This document shows positions 36,144 through 48,833 of a stretch of DNA of 64,000 nucleotides, in pieces. The DNA lies in NCBI GenBank assembly GCA_009602735.1, contig WELA01002099.1, forward strand, positions 35,904-99,903, written 5' to 3'. Source of the stretch: Mesotaenium endlicherianum (lineage: Eukaryota > Streptophyta > Zygnematophyceae > Zygnematales > Mesotaeniaceae). A program made the position numbers and the translations under genes. Numbering within the stretch: position 1 is the stretch's first letter; every line of letters starts with the position of its first letter. The notes below the pieces were generated by a model that was not told the DNA's origin, made no database searches, and saw only the letters and a list, made by a program, of their open reading frames with translations.

Positions 36144-39100
36144 GGTGTGAGGGGGGAGCTGGAGCGGGGAGGGTAGAGGATAATGGCAGAGAGGGGGGAA
36201 TGGCTGATGGGGAGGGCGTGGGCAATGGGAAAGTTGGCGGAGAGCGGGGAGGAAGGGATGGTGGCGGGGAGGAGCTGTTGGGCAAGGAGGATGGCGGTGG
36301 GGGCGAGGGGGTGGCAGGCGCAGCCAAGGGGGGCCGGCTGTGGCGCAGGTACCACCGGTGGGGGCCCCCCTGAAGTGGTGTTGCTCGTTGGAGGAGCAGG
36401 AGGCAGTGGTGCGCTCAGCTGCGGCGCTGGCAGTGATGGCGGCGGGCCTGCCGGAGGAGGCACTGTTGCAAGCAGAGCAAAGAGAGCAGAAGGTGTGTCA
36501 ACGAACACCCCCCGCTCCGAGCTTGAGCGGTCTGCTCTCTTCTCTGAGGCTTCAGCACCCACACTCCCGAGCCATGCATCGCGGGCACCTCAGCGGGCTT
36601 ACGGCATACGACTGCAAACGGAAGCCGGGACGCCTTCGCTGAATGCCACATCGTCCAAGGTTACTTCAAAATTTCAATGTGTGCTCCAACGCTCCGCAAT
36701 GCAGACCAATCACATGGAAAACGCGGGCGTCCGCTGGTCGAGGCAAAGGCACGCAACTGCATGGCTTCCGCACAAGTAGCTGCGCCGCCACAGCGACTGC
36801 ATGTACTCAACTCGTAGGGCACCCGAAGAGGCCAAACCCTCCCACCCCTTCCCACCCACTCACTCCCCCGCCCCCCCAAGGGACTGAAATACGCGTACTT
36901 GCAAGACCAAGGGAGCGCACTACTTGGCCAGCGAGGAGACAAGCAGGAGGAGGAGGAGGACTGCAAAGCAAACCGTGCCAAACCGTGCAACGAGTGTCAG
37001 CACACTGCCACACCTTCCTGAACAAGTACTCAATGGCACTCCTAAGATTTTATGCCTTGAGAAAGGAACCCAGGCATTAAAACGGCCGCCTTCTTAAGCT
37101 TTCCCGAACAAACAATCGCAATATCACACATGCATAGGCAGGCGGCTAGCTCCTTGCGTGCACGTGCTTGTGAGGCAGGCCCTCCCAACATGCTTAAAAT
37201 ACAAACAAGCCCTCACACGACACACGCGTAGGCAACTCGAAAGGGAGGAAGATAGAGGCAGGTGGGGTGTACCCGGGGGAGGGCGCGGGGAGGGTGCTGC
37301 TTGCTGCCCTCCTAGAGGCGGCGGAAGTGGCGCCGAGGGGGGGCCAACACCAGGAGGAGGAGGGGTTGGTGGAGCACGAGGCAGCTGTGGTGGCAGCTCT
37401 GGTGGCAACGCAACAGAGGGAGGGGGACTAGGGGGAGGGGCAATTGGTGGCACAAACTCCTGTGGTGGCGGAGCAGAGGGAGGGTGACTCCCAGGGGCAG
37501 TTGGTGGTGCAAGCTCCTGTGGCGGCGGGGCCGAGGGAGGCGGGTGACTGCCAGGGGAAGGTTGACCATCAGGGGCAGTTGGTGACGCAAGCTCCTGTGG
37601 TGGTGGCGCAGAGTGACGCCGAGATGTAGGAGGGGGCGACTCTAGAGGAAGCGACTGGGAAAGCAAGGGAGGGGGAGGAGGGGAAGCAGGAGAGGCTTGC
37701 AGCTGAGAGCTGGGGGCAGGGGTAAGCGTAGGGGCGCTGAAGAGCGGAGCCAGGCTGCTAGGTAGCGTAGGAGGGGGAGGAGAAGGGAGAGGGGGATGTG
37801 ACTCGGGGGGGACGTTTGGGCAAGACTCGAGCAGAGTCGGGTCGTCCACAATGGAGGAGGTGACATTGCCGCCGACGCTAGCTCGCAAGCTCCGGCTGAG
37901 CATGACAAGACTGGACTGCCTGCCCACCCACACGTCCTGCGCTGCGGACGCCTGCAAGAGCCAAGAGCCCGTGGAAAACGGAGAAACGAGAAGGAGAAGA
38001 GCAGCGGGACACCCGCGAGGAAGTCAGGAGCGGCCTCAGGCTTTCCGCCGTGCACGCCCTCGGCCCCTCGCCCCCCTCAAAAACGCCAGTCCACTCTCGA
38101 GAGGTTTGAAAACTCGAAGCCAAAAATCAAGCGCTACGCATCTCAGGCAGCCACGGCAGGATCAGCAGCCGCCGCCGTCGCCACCGCCGCCGCAGCAGCA
38201 CAAGCAGCATGATCTGAGAGTACCATGTGCTGCATGGGCGTTGCAACAAGAGAAGCCAGAGCCAGCTGGCAGTCCCAGGCATGCTTCTCAGGCTCGCCTG
38301 CTTGCCAATACTCTTCTTTTAAATAAAAGGTGAAATTGGAGTTGTGAGCTAGACTTGAGGTTGTACCGGCACGCCGCCCGGGCTCGTGGCGGGGTCCGCT
38401 CCGTTGTTGGCGAAGGTGACCTGGCACAGGTAGACCTGCGAGTGTCCTGTGGACTGGAGAGCGCCGCCTGCCGCCTGCGCACGCCGCCATGCATGGAAAG
38501 TACAACAGGTGAGAGCCAGCAGCCACCTCACCAAAGCTTATAGAGGCTAACCTCTTGGTACCCCTGCAGGCAGCACCCGCCTCAAGCATGCACGGCACCG
38601 AGACTTGAGGACGAATGCTGGGGGGGGAGGTTCTTCCAAGAGAGCCTCTGAGCAGCACACAGCAGCAGCAGCACACTGGCTGGCTGGCAAGCTCTTGCTG
38701 CTATTGTCAGAGCTGCAACCTGTCCCAACACGGAGCTTTCCAAGACACAGACACGGTGCTCCCCGAGCTCCAGCTGGCACGCCTGCTGACCCTAGGACTG
38801 GCCTGAAGTGTAAGGTCATAGGCCTATAAAGTGCATTTTGAGTTTCATGAAAGTATGTTTTGATTGTATAGTAAAGTAGAGTGCATTTTTGTGGTCATTT
38901 TGATATAAAGTTCATCGAATTTGGTCAAGTATTGAGAGAGTTGCGTATTTCTGAAGTTCAATCGATTTTGAGGTCGGTTGACGACTGTCCTTAATTCGCG
39001 GTGAGCGCGACCGTCGGATTGACCGACAGCGTCGAGCGATCTGGGCCGTTAGAGTGAATTCGAACCTTCACGTAAGTTCGGCTGACGCGGAGTGCCGACT

Positions 39101-42100
39101 AGGTCGATTTACCTAGAAGTTTCGGTTTAGCCTAGCGCGTCTAAGTTAGTATGTTCTAGATATTTCGATGCATGTATGTGGACGTCAAATCGACCCAACA
39201 CGTCAGAATGACTGATCTGGCTTACTCACAAATATTCTGGAAGGGACGATTTGACAAACACCTAGCAAAATCCGTTGCTAAGCGGCCCTCCCGCCTAGGG
39301 GCGAGCGGCCGTCGTAGAAAATTATAAATAGGCATAACTTCTTTGTTTCTTATCAGTTTTCACTTATGTAAATTTCTACGGGTTTGTAATGACAAGGCCT
39401 TTCATCCTACACCATTTGTGAGCAGTTTCTTGCTACTCAAAATGTTGAGTAATTTTCCTAAGCTTTCTTAGTGATATGCCTCTGCACTCTTTAGTATAAT
39501 TGCAACTAGTTCTTTCCTCGTGAGTCACTACGCTTCCACTAGGGCACTCTGCCCCTTTCATCTGGTATCGGAGCAGGGCTAGTTTGCATATTATATTATG
39601 GAGTCGCAGCCGCCAGCTGGAGGAGGCGAACATGTCGAGCATGTTGAGCGCGCGGGGCAGCAGGCAGCACCAACAATGACCAGAGAGCAACAAGAGATGC
39701 AGGCGATGCTAAGGCAAATGGCGAATGCAATTGGAGGAGAAGTCTGCACCCAGTTTCAACAAAATATGCGCGCCGAGGTGGAGAGAATGGTGCGAGTTGT
39801 TATGGGGAACACCGCTTCGACGAGTTGGGCACCTACACCTGTTGTGCCACCAATTCATGTTAACCCAGTGGTGCAACCAGTTATTCCACCCGCATCGGGA
39901 GTGCGTGCGCCTGAGCCTGAAGTGTATACTGGAGAGCGTGGATTGCCGCCTGTTCATCAATGGAATTTTGGAGTGAAGAAGTTTATGGAGTATTCTGCGC
40001 TCACGCCCGACAGGCAAGTCGCCTTTGTCATGACTTTGCTGCGGAAGAGTGCTGGAGCTTGGTATGAACAAGAGGAGCAGCTGTCTGGAGTTCCTGCTAC
40101 TGTTGATCAGCTCTTTGAAGGCTTGAAGAGGCAATTTCAACCTATTGCACCCGAGGCTACTGCTCGAGATCTATTGGTGCGCCTTCGTCAACGAGGAAGC
40201 GTTCAAGAGTATGTATCGCGTTTCAACGAGCTGGTGCTTCAATGCCCATCCATGCACGAGTCGGAGGTGATGGACAAGTTCAAGAGGGGACTCAAGCCAA
40301 CTGTGGCCAAGGAAGTGGCGCTCAAGGACCCTACCAGTCTTGGAGAAATGATGGCATTGGCAACGAGGGTCGACGCTGTGGAGTATAGTCANGTACAGTC
40401 AGAGGCAATGGGGCAGCCACAACTTTGGAGGATATCGACATTTTGGACCTCAAGCGCCAAGCACGAGTGGACAAGGTCCAGTACCTATGGAGTTGGGACT
40501 TGTGCAGTACCAGCGCAGGCAGCAGAATTTCAAGCCAAGAGGACCCTGCTATAATTGCGGCAAGCTTGGACATCTGGCTCGAGACTGTTATATGAAGGCG
40601 AAGCAACCTCAACAGCAGGAAAAAGGAGGACGCCGGTAAGTCGTTTTGGGGTGTCTACTGGCGTGAAGACGAGAACTCACAAGGAGGTTATCCCCAGGAG
40701 CCTGCCGAGAAGCAAAGGACGAGACGTTGACAAGCCTATCATCATGGAAGGAGTGGTCGACGGCAACAAGGCGAAGTGCATGGTCGACAGTGGCGCAAGT
40801 GCAAATTTTGTGCACAAGGAGCTGGTGAAAGAGTGGCAAATCCCTGTGCAAAAGCATTATGAGCCTAAGGAGGCAATTTTGGCGAATGGGCAGAGACTTA
40901 AGTGTGGTGCACCTACGGAAGCTATTTACGTGGAAGTAGCGGGGCACCAGAGTCGGGAAGTTATGGAGCAGGCAGAGTTAGGTCACCATGAGGTGATATT
41001 GGGCCGACCATGGCTGAAAGAAGCCAACCCTCAAGTGCAGTGGAGCACAGGACAAGTGAAAGTCCAAGGGCGTGATGGTCGAATGGAGACAGCGAAACAG
41101 GTGGAGGTAGATACGACCACAAGTAACTGTCTTCTGTCGAGCCTGCAAGTTAAGAAGCTATGCAGGGCGAATCAGGTGAAGGAGATGTACCTTGTTTCGG
41201 TGGCCCTGGCCAGGTCATCAGATGGAGCAAGCGTGAATCCTAACAGCCTGGGCAAATGTACATCGCCGGAGGAGCAAGTAGTGGTGTCTGATCCCCTTGC
41301 TCAGAAGAAGCAGAGCCCAACTGCTCAAGATAAGAAGCCTGCTGAGATGCCTGTCCAAATTAAGGCGTTGTTGGAGGAGTTTAAGTGCGTATTTCCTGAG
41401 GAGCTATGAAATGAATCGACTTACCAAATAGGCGATTAACAATTAATAAAGATCTTTATATCAGCAAGTAATCTTTATGAATTTTTCGTTAACTGGTTAA
41501 ACGGCAAAGGACAACACACTAGCAGTGAGCAATACTCGTAAATCAAATGCAAGTAAACTAGCATCAATAATGCATTCAGTAAACTCATACATAAGCAAGG
41601 TTAGAAGACAATGCGTATCAATGGCTTCTTGCCTTGGATTCAGTTCTTTCTCAGTAAGCTGTACAAAAGAGTTGGCCTCGTTTTCGAATGCCGAACTCGA
41701 GAGCTATGCCTAGCATATGTACATGGAATGAGTTTACTGTTCAACGGCCAGTGCGATGGCACCGCCTACCCGGGAGTTAACCACGTTGGTAGGACCTCGG
41801 TTAACCAAATCCACCGCCATCTCCCATCATCCCGAATAGCCATCCATCATAGGGATGTCATCTGGCCATTCATCTAGCATATCGTACTTAGATGCATATC
41901 GAGGCAGTTCGCTGCTACCGAGTACGGAAGTCAGCTGGCTGTCAAAGAATGTGTCAGCAAGCTGACTTAAGTGGACTTCAGCCTGCTGCTTCCGGCTGAG
42001 TCATTAAACTGATATTAAATATTAAGTCCAGCAGACTGATTATCAACTAGAGTTCAGTAGGCTGAACTTAAATAACTGTTATATTTAAATGAATATTATA

Positions 42101-45100
42101 TTTACTAATATACTGATTCATTACAAGCTACCTGCAGGATTATCTCCACAGAGAGCTATGGAGCACAAGATCGAGTTGGAACCAGGGAGCAAGCCACTAG
42201 TGAGACCCGCCTACCGTCAATCATTTGCGAAGTTGGACGAGTTGAAGAAGCAGCTGACAGAGTTGTTGGAGAAGGGATTCATCCAACCCAGCGAGTCTCC
42301 ATTTGCAGCGCCAGTCTTATTTGTGAAGAAGAAGGATGGGACTATGAGGATGTGTGTCGACTACCGGGCTCTCAACAAGGTCACCATCAAGAACAGGTAC
42401 CCACTTCCACGAGTGGACGAGTTAATTGACAGGCTTGTCGGGGCAAAATATTTCTCGAAGATCGTTTTGAGGAGTGGCTCTCACCAGGTACGGATTGCGG
42501 AAGGAGATGTTCAAAAGACTGCTTTCAGAACTCGCTATGGTTTGTTCGAGTTCACAGTCATGCCTTTTGGATTGACTAATGCACCTGCTACATTAATGGG
42601 ACTCATGAATAGTATCTTCAGACCCTACTTGGACCATTTTGTGGTGGTATTTTTGGACGACATCCTGATCTATTCGAAGACCTTGGAAGAGCATGTGGAG
42701 CATCTGAGGAAGGTGTTGGAGGTCTTGAGAGATCAAAAGCTGTATGGGAAGATGAGCAAGTGCGACTTCTGTCTCAAGGAAGTCAAGTTTCTTGGACTCA
42801 TAGTGGGGGCTGAAGGAGTCAAGGTGGAGCAGAAGAAGGTGCAAGCAGTCAGAGATTGGCCGGTACCTGCTGATATTCATCAACTCAGGAGTTTCCTCGG
42901 CATGGCGAATTATTATTGACGTTTCATTGAAGGATTTGCCAAGGTGTGTGCACCGCTGACGGACATGGTGAAGAAGCAGGAGAAGTGGCTATGGGATGAC
43001 AAGGAGCAGCAAGCTTTTGAGAAGATTAAGGAGATGTTGACACAGGCACCTGTCTTCGCAATTGCCAGTCCAGAACTTCCTTTCACCATCATCACGGACG
43101 CATCAAACTTTGCAGTGGGAGCCATTCTTCTCCAGGACCAGGGCAAGGGATTGCAGCCTGTGGCATACAAGAGCAGGAAGTTGAGTCCTGCTGAGCAGAA
43201 TTATGCAGCACACGAGCGGGAGATGTTGGCTATTATCCAGGCTTTGAGGATTTGGCGATGTTATGTGGACGGACGGAAGGTGTTCATCAAGACCGACCAC
43301 AAGAGCTTGGAGAAGTTTATGGCGCAGCCAACGTTGACACCAAGACAGGCAAGGTGGATGGAGTTTCTGCAACAGTTCGACCACAAGATTGAGTACTTAC
43401 CCGGGAAGATCAACCCTGTAGACGCTTTATCCAGGAGGTGTGACCTTGCAGCTGTCTCAGTCATCAAGGAGAATATGGACTTCAAGGAGAAGCTTCAAAG
43501 GGGTTATGAGGAGGACCTAGAGTTTGCTGATGGTGGAGCAGCTGAGTTCAACGCGAGTATGCAGAAGAAGGACGGCATATGGTATTATGGTGATTCCAAG
43601 AGAGTGGTGGTACCTGACATCAAGGAGCTACGAGACTTACTACTTGCGGAGCATCATGATTGCTTATATGCTGGACACTTTGGAAGCGAGAAGACGGCAA
43701 GCGTGCTGAAGCGGGAATACTACTGGAGAAATATGGACAAGGACATCGAGGAGTGGATCAGGAGTTGCGATGCGTGCCAGAGAAACAAGACACCAAATCA
43801 AAAGAAGGGAGGTACATTGCGGCCCCTGCCTATTCCAGAGTATCCTTGGGAACAGATTGCTATGGACTTCATCACATCGTTACCAGTGAGTGGTCAAGGG
43901 CACGAAGCAGTATGGGTTGTGTCTGATAGAGTCAGCAAGATGGCTCACTTCATTCCCATGAAGGAGACTTCTACGGCAGCGGATGTGGCACGGCTATTCT
44001 TTGATCGTATTTTCAAGCTACATGGGTTGCCGAAGGTGATTGTTTCAGATCGGGATCCAAGGTTTGCTAGCAACTTTTGGCGGTCATTGTTTACTTTGAT
44101 GGGGACCAAGCTGAGTATGAGCACTTCCTATCACCCTCAGACAGATGGGCAGAGTGAGAGGCTCAACAGAACTCTGCAAGAGGTGCTCAGGAGTTTCACT
44201 ATGGAGGACCCTTCAGAGTGGGACAAGAAGCTGCCAGGATTAGAGTTTGCCTACAACAACAGCATGCAGGGATCGACCAAGCAGTCACCATTCGCTATGG
44301 TTTACGGGAGAGAAGTGTCTCATCCAGGGAACATCTTGTTGGAGAAGGCCAGGGAGACTCAGGTTCCTACTACACAAGCTTTTATGGAGCAGATGGCCAA
44401 GACTTGGGATATGGCGAAGACGTGTATGCGGAAGGCACAGGAAGAGCAGGTCAAGCATGCTAACAAGCACAGGAGGGAAGTGACATTCTATGTGGGCGAC
44501 AAAGCACTCTTGTCAACAGACAACCTACCTTTCACAGGCAAGAGGAAACTGCGGGCACGGTTCACAGGTCCCTTTGTAGTGCTCAAGCAGGTGAATCCAG
44601 TGGCCTACAAGTTGGAACTTCCTTCAGGCTCGCGTATCCATGATGTGTTCCATGTCAGTTGTCTGCGGTCATACGTTGACCCGAATGAAGGACATCCAGG
44701 ACGACTACCTACACCGCCACCACCGGTCGAGATCGATGATGTACTGGAGTATGAAGTGGAGGCAATTGTCGGCGATCGACGAGTCAAGCGAGGTCAACGA
44801 TTTGTCCAAGAGTATCTGGTCAAGTGGAAGGGCTACCATGCGAACGACAACAATTGGGAGCCAGAGGCCAACTTGACTCATTGTAAGAGTAAGTTGGGAC
44901 GTTATCTGCAGAATGCGTCGAGGACGTCGCATCTTGAGGAGGGGGATGATGTAAGGTCATAGGTTTGTAAAGTGCATTTTTGAGTTTCATGAAAGTATGT
45001 TTTGATTGAATAGTAGTGTAGAGTGCATTTTTGTGGTCATTTTGATATAAAGTTCATCGAATTTGGTCAAGTATTGAGAGAGTTGCGTATTTCTGAAGTT

Positions 45101-48100
45101 CAATCGATTTTGAGGTCGGTTGACGACTGTCCTTAATTCGCGGTGAGCGCGACCGTCGGATTGACCGACAGCGTCGAGCGATCTGGCCCGTTAGAATGAA
45201 CTCGAACCTTCACGTAAGTTCGGCTGACGCGGAGTGCCGACTAGGTCGATTTACCTAGAAGTTTCGGATTAGCCTAGCGCGTCTAAGTTAGTATGTTCTA
45301 GATATTTCGATGCATGTATGTGGACGTCAAATCGACCCAACACGTCAGAATGACTGATCTGGCTTACTCACAAATATTCTGGAAGGGACGATTTGACAAA
45401 CACCTAGCAAAATCCGTTGCTAAGCGGCCCTCCCGCCTAGGGGCGAGCGGCCGTCGTAGAAAACTATAAGTAGGCATAACTTTTTTGTTTCTTATCGGTT
45501 TTCAATTCTGTAAATTTCTACGGGTTTGTAATGACAAGGCCTTTCATCCTCCACCATTTGTGAGCAGTTTCTTGCTACTCAAAATGTTGAGTAATTTTCC
45601 TAAGCTTTCTTTGTGATATGCCGCTGCACTCTTTAGTATGATTGCAACTAGTTCTTTTCCTCGTGAGTCACTACGCTTCCACTAGGGCACTCTGCCCCTT
45701 TCATGAAGGGTGTTCCCAGGGGCCAGAACCAAGACACGCACTTCCAAGGCAAAGAAGAGTCCCTCCCGCCCTGCAACCCTCCCTCCACCTCCACCCCAAA
45801 CCAAAGGGAGGGGCCAGAGGCCCATGACTCCCACCCGCACGCACCATGCCCGTGGATAGGACACAGGTGGCAGCAGCACGTACCGCAAAGTTGTCGCGGA
45901 CGGTGCTGAAGAGGATGCTGACGCGCAACCCGATGTTGGCACTCAGGGCGGCTACCCGCGCGTCGATGACCACCTAATCAGCACAACATTTTGACATATG
46001 GCATGCTCTGGTTCACGCATGTTCACCTAAAATACTCGACGTAATGCTGCAGCTACTCACTCAGGGCTCACTGCAGCCGACGAAACGACAACATTGCCTA
46101 CAGGCATCACAGCTCCCTTGCCTCGAGCTTGAGTGTCATAATGCTACCCGGTGCCTTGCATAGAGAAGACCACGTAACCACATAGTGTTCATAACAATAG
46201 AAACTTACAAAATCAACACTGTCCAAGGGCATCTCTGCCCCGGTCAAGAGTCGATATAAATTCGCAAGCTCTCGTCTCCAATCTACAGGACTGCAGAAGG
46301 AGCGCCACTTGGCAGCAAGGGATGCATAGTCATCCTTTCTTTAACTCTTCGTGTCCCACGTTTTTCATGTGTGCCTTGCACGCAGAGCCAGTTTGGGAGC
46401 ACAGAGGCCACGAGCTGCAAGCAAGGTGGCAGGTACGGCTCCTGCGCACAGCAGATCGGAGATAAGGCCGTATGACTCACCTGCTTGTCCTGATCAACGA
46501 GACGGAACCCCCTCATGACAAAACCTGTGCACAACACTTGGGGCCCGTTGCCGGCCCTGGTCTTCCCCTTTCTGACAACGTAGATGCCAGGCTGCGATAG
46601 GAACAATTTGCAACACAGGGCCATCAGTACGCAGCAGAAACGTGGAAGGATATAAGAGTGACTTGCGGCACGCTCTGCAATACAGAGCGCACGCGCATCG
46701 TCTCATGCGCACTTGCTTCACATGCAGGGACAAGAACACCTTAAAATACGGGACCAGAATTGCGTTGACTTTAGCGCGCACACCCACACGTACACGCACG
46801 CGCACACGCACTGACGCAGACACTGCCGACACATCCACAGACACGACTTTGCGCATGCTCGCACGTACACCACACACACCACACACCTACACAAACACGT
46901 ATACGTACACGTGCGCTTGAGCACTTGCGGCCACACACACAAACGTGCATGCACCCCACAAGCTTGTGCATGAATACGCGCACACGCGCGCGCGCGCGCA
47001 CACACACACACACACACTCACACACATGCATCTACACTCGTCCTCAGCCATGGGCTGACGACTGGAAGACCGCACATGCACACGCACGTGCACACACAGG
47101 CCCACACACCTACACACATTCGCATGCATGTAGACAACGTGCTGCGTGCAAATCGCTAAGGAGGAACGCGCATGTGAAATAAAGCTATCGCTTTAACGTC
47201 AGGGTCATCTACGTCACAGCTGTCTACTTCTTCAAGAGCTGAGAGAAACCATACAACACAATAACAATCTAGGAGCACACTGATTACCATGTGAAGCTCA
47301 GATTTGAAAAGTGCACACGAGAAGGAGTGTCAGGTGTCAGGGGACGCACCAGCATGCGCTCAATGCTGAAGCCGTCAAAGGTGAGGCCTTGGAAGGAGAC
47401 CTTTAGCTTGGAGGTGTCAAATTCTCTGACTCCATATGTCGTGAGTGGAGGAGAGGCACCGGTGAAACCGATGGTGACGCCAGCGCCGGAGACCTGGAGC
47501 CTCAGGCTCTTCTTGATCTTGATTGTTGACAACACGTTGAACGAGGCGCACACGACAATGACGTCGTTGGTGGCTGCGGCGGCGATGGCCCTCTTGAGCG
47601 TCGATGCGCTCACAATTGCCCAGAAAGGCAAGAGGAGATTCTTGAGCATTCTTTGAGACGGGCGGGGATGGATTGACACCATTGAACATCTGCTGGGGGG
47701 CCTTTTGCATGGCACGGAGCTACGCTCCAGCGCTATTACTGCTAACATCTACGTCAAAGTTGCAGGTCTACGTCGCATTTTCAGCTCACCTGCTCCAAAT
47801 GCACTCGTAGATACAGATGGTCGGAGGATGCGAACGACGCGGATCATGCACACACCACCCTCCTACCATAGGGCAACGCCACACGATGCGTACGGGTGCA
47901 AGACAGCAGCTGATTACTAACTTCAGCTCCGGTAGCTCATGCTGGGAGTACCTCCTGCTGAGCAACGAGGCGTGACAGACATGCCCTGTTGTGAACAAGG
48001 GCAAATTGTCGCAAGAGAGTGACCTCCACACGCACGGCTCACCAACAGGAGCATTCCAACTGGCATGCCAGGTGGCGAGTCAGAGTGGTGGCCACGAAGA

Positions 48101-48666
48101 GATTGCTACTATTGATAATGCATCGCTTGCCCGGAGCCAGGTATACGCTCTGACAGTAGCACGCGGCCTCCCCGTAGACCACCTCGCAAGCCGAGTGGGC
48201 GCCGCACGCCACCCCCGTGCAGGAGCCTGAAGATTGAGAGAGCCACAGGCGTTACACAAACATACACAAGAATATACATATATATACGTATATATGCACA
48301 TATATACATGTATGTATATATGTATGTATATGAATCTGGTTTGTACTTCATTCCTAAAGTAGAGCAGACGAGCTTGCAATCCAGCAAGGCCGTATTAGGT
48401 CCTACGTTACATCATAAATGCAGGCCATGGGGGGGAAGCACGGGGACCGGCGAGCATACCTCCCGCGGCGGTGCTCTGGAGCTGCCGGGAGCGGGGCCTG
48501 GCCACGGGCGTACGAGCGGCCGGCATCGTCTTAGCACCCGCTCTTGGAACGTCGATGTTGAAATTCTTCACATGTATGACCTCAAAGGATGGGGGCCAGT
48601 CAGCAGGGGTAGATAGGAGGAGGGAGAAGCGAGGCCGCTTGAAGTTTTTGAGACCTCGGAAGGCAC
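36144..48666 (-). CDS. Extracellular EGF / beta-helix-like / proline-rich protein, partial, at least 8 exons
   Basis: I do not recognise a named gene. Minus-strand exons, read in order, are 48666-48460, 48226 to about 48107, about 47608-47288, 46591-46481, 45973-45884, 38474-38367, 37951-37273 and 36462 into the gap. Phases agree for the first two and for the last five. The junction between 47288 and 46591 does not fit, so a small exon is probably missing there. The second exon has six cysteines in an EGF-like spacing ([15 protein letters not shown] to CYCQSV to GKRC). The next four carry alternating hydrophobic rungs typical of a right-handed beta-helix ([54 protein letters not shown]). Then about 230 residues of proline-rich sequence follow, with three copies of SAPPPQE(L/F), and a further proline-rich exon runs into the assembly gap. 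A possible 5' exon lies at 49053-48834. A wall or matrix protein is likely by inference. An LTR element sits in the intron 45883-38475. Confidence 0.6.
38809..39560 (+). repeat. Element A 5' LTR
   Basis: This 752-bp LTR has TG...CA ends, preceded by target duplication TGAAG and followed by the primer-binding site. Confidence 0.95.
41407..42125 (-). mobile_element. Solo LTR of gypsy family B nested in element A
   Basis: This 719-bp sequence reads on the minus strand from TGTAATGAATC to GATTCATTTCA. It is closely similar to the LTR at 51170-51890. It is flanked by the target duplication AGCTA at 41402-41406 and 42126-42130. No internal retroelement sequence is present, so a complete family B element was inserted into element A and later reduced to one LTR. 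It splits element A between its protease and reverse transcriptase parts. Confidence 0.93.
44950..45703 (+). repeat. Element A 3' LTR
   Basis: This 754-bp LTR is preceded by the polypurine tract GAGGAGGGGGA and followed by TGAAG. Confidence 0.95.
46770..47125. repeat. CA/CACG-rich low-complexity tract
   Basis: Long alternating CA, CG and CACG runs, including a pure CG/CA stretch near 46980-47025, lie in the intron between 47288 and 46591 of the EGF/beta-helix gene. They produce spurious Cys/Val and His/Thr reading frames. Confidence 0.9.
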
Positions 48667-48833
48667 CTGGAGAAAGGAAGAGTTTCCTTAGAGTACCGAA
48701 CAAGGTCAAGAAAGAGGTAAAGAGCTCACGCTCAGCAGATGTGAGGATTACGCAAGCCCACTTGCAACAAGCGCGCGCAGGAGCCACCACCCCCCCATGC
48801 ATCCGCCCACCTATCCACACCCGCACATTCCAC

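Larger units (their letters stand above)
38809..45703 (+). mobile_element. Ty3/gypsy chromovirus, element A (broken)
   Basis: Two LTRs (38809-39560 and 44950-45703, about 97% identical by eye) start TGTAAGGTC and end CCCCTTTCA. The target duplication TGAAG flanks the element (38804-38808 and 45704-45708). A primer-binding site like that for initiator Met-tRNA (TGGTATCGGAGC) follows the left LTR, and a polypurine tract precedes the right one. Recognisable parts are gag (from 39598, with a CCHC knuckle near 40550), protease (VDSGAS, near 40785), reverse transcriptase (42160-42920, with VFLDD), RNase H (near 43090), integrase (HHCC zinc region near 43650, then catalytic core) and a C-terminal chromodomain (about 44745-44880). 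It is broken: another LTR is inserted inside it, and there are about two or three further breaks. The LTR similarity indicates a fairly young insertion. It occupies an intron of the minus-strand host gene, in the opposite orientation. Confidence 0.95.

Noticed and set aside
46771-47129. Cys/Val-rich and His/Thr-rich open frames
   Set aside because: They arise from CA/CACG simple repeats in every frame and have no independent support.
20562-48666. One giant gene joining the sulfotransferase-like exons with the EGF/beta-helix/proline-rich exons
   Set aside because: The sulfotransferase-like gene has its own start, membrane anchor and complete in-phase exon set ending at 16471, so two separate genes fit better.
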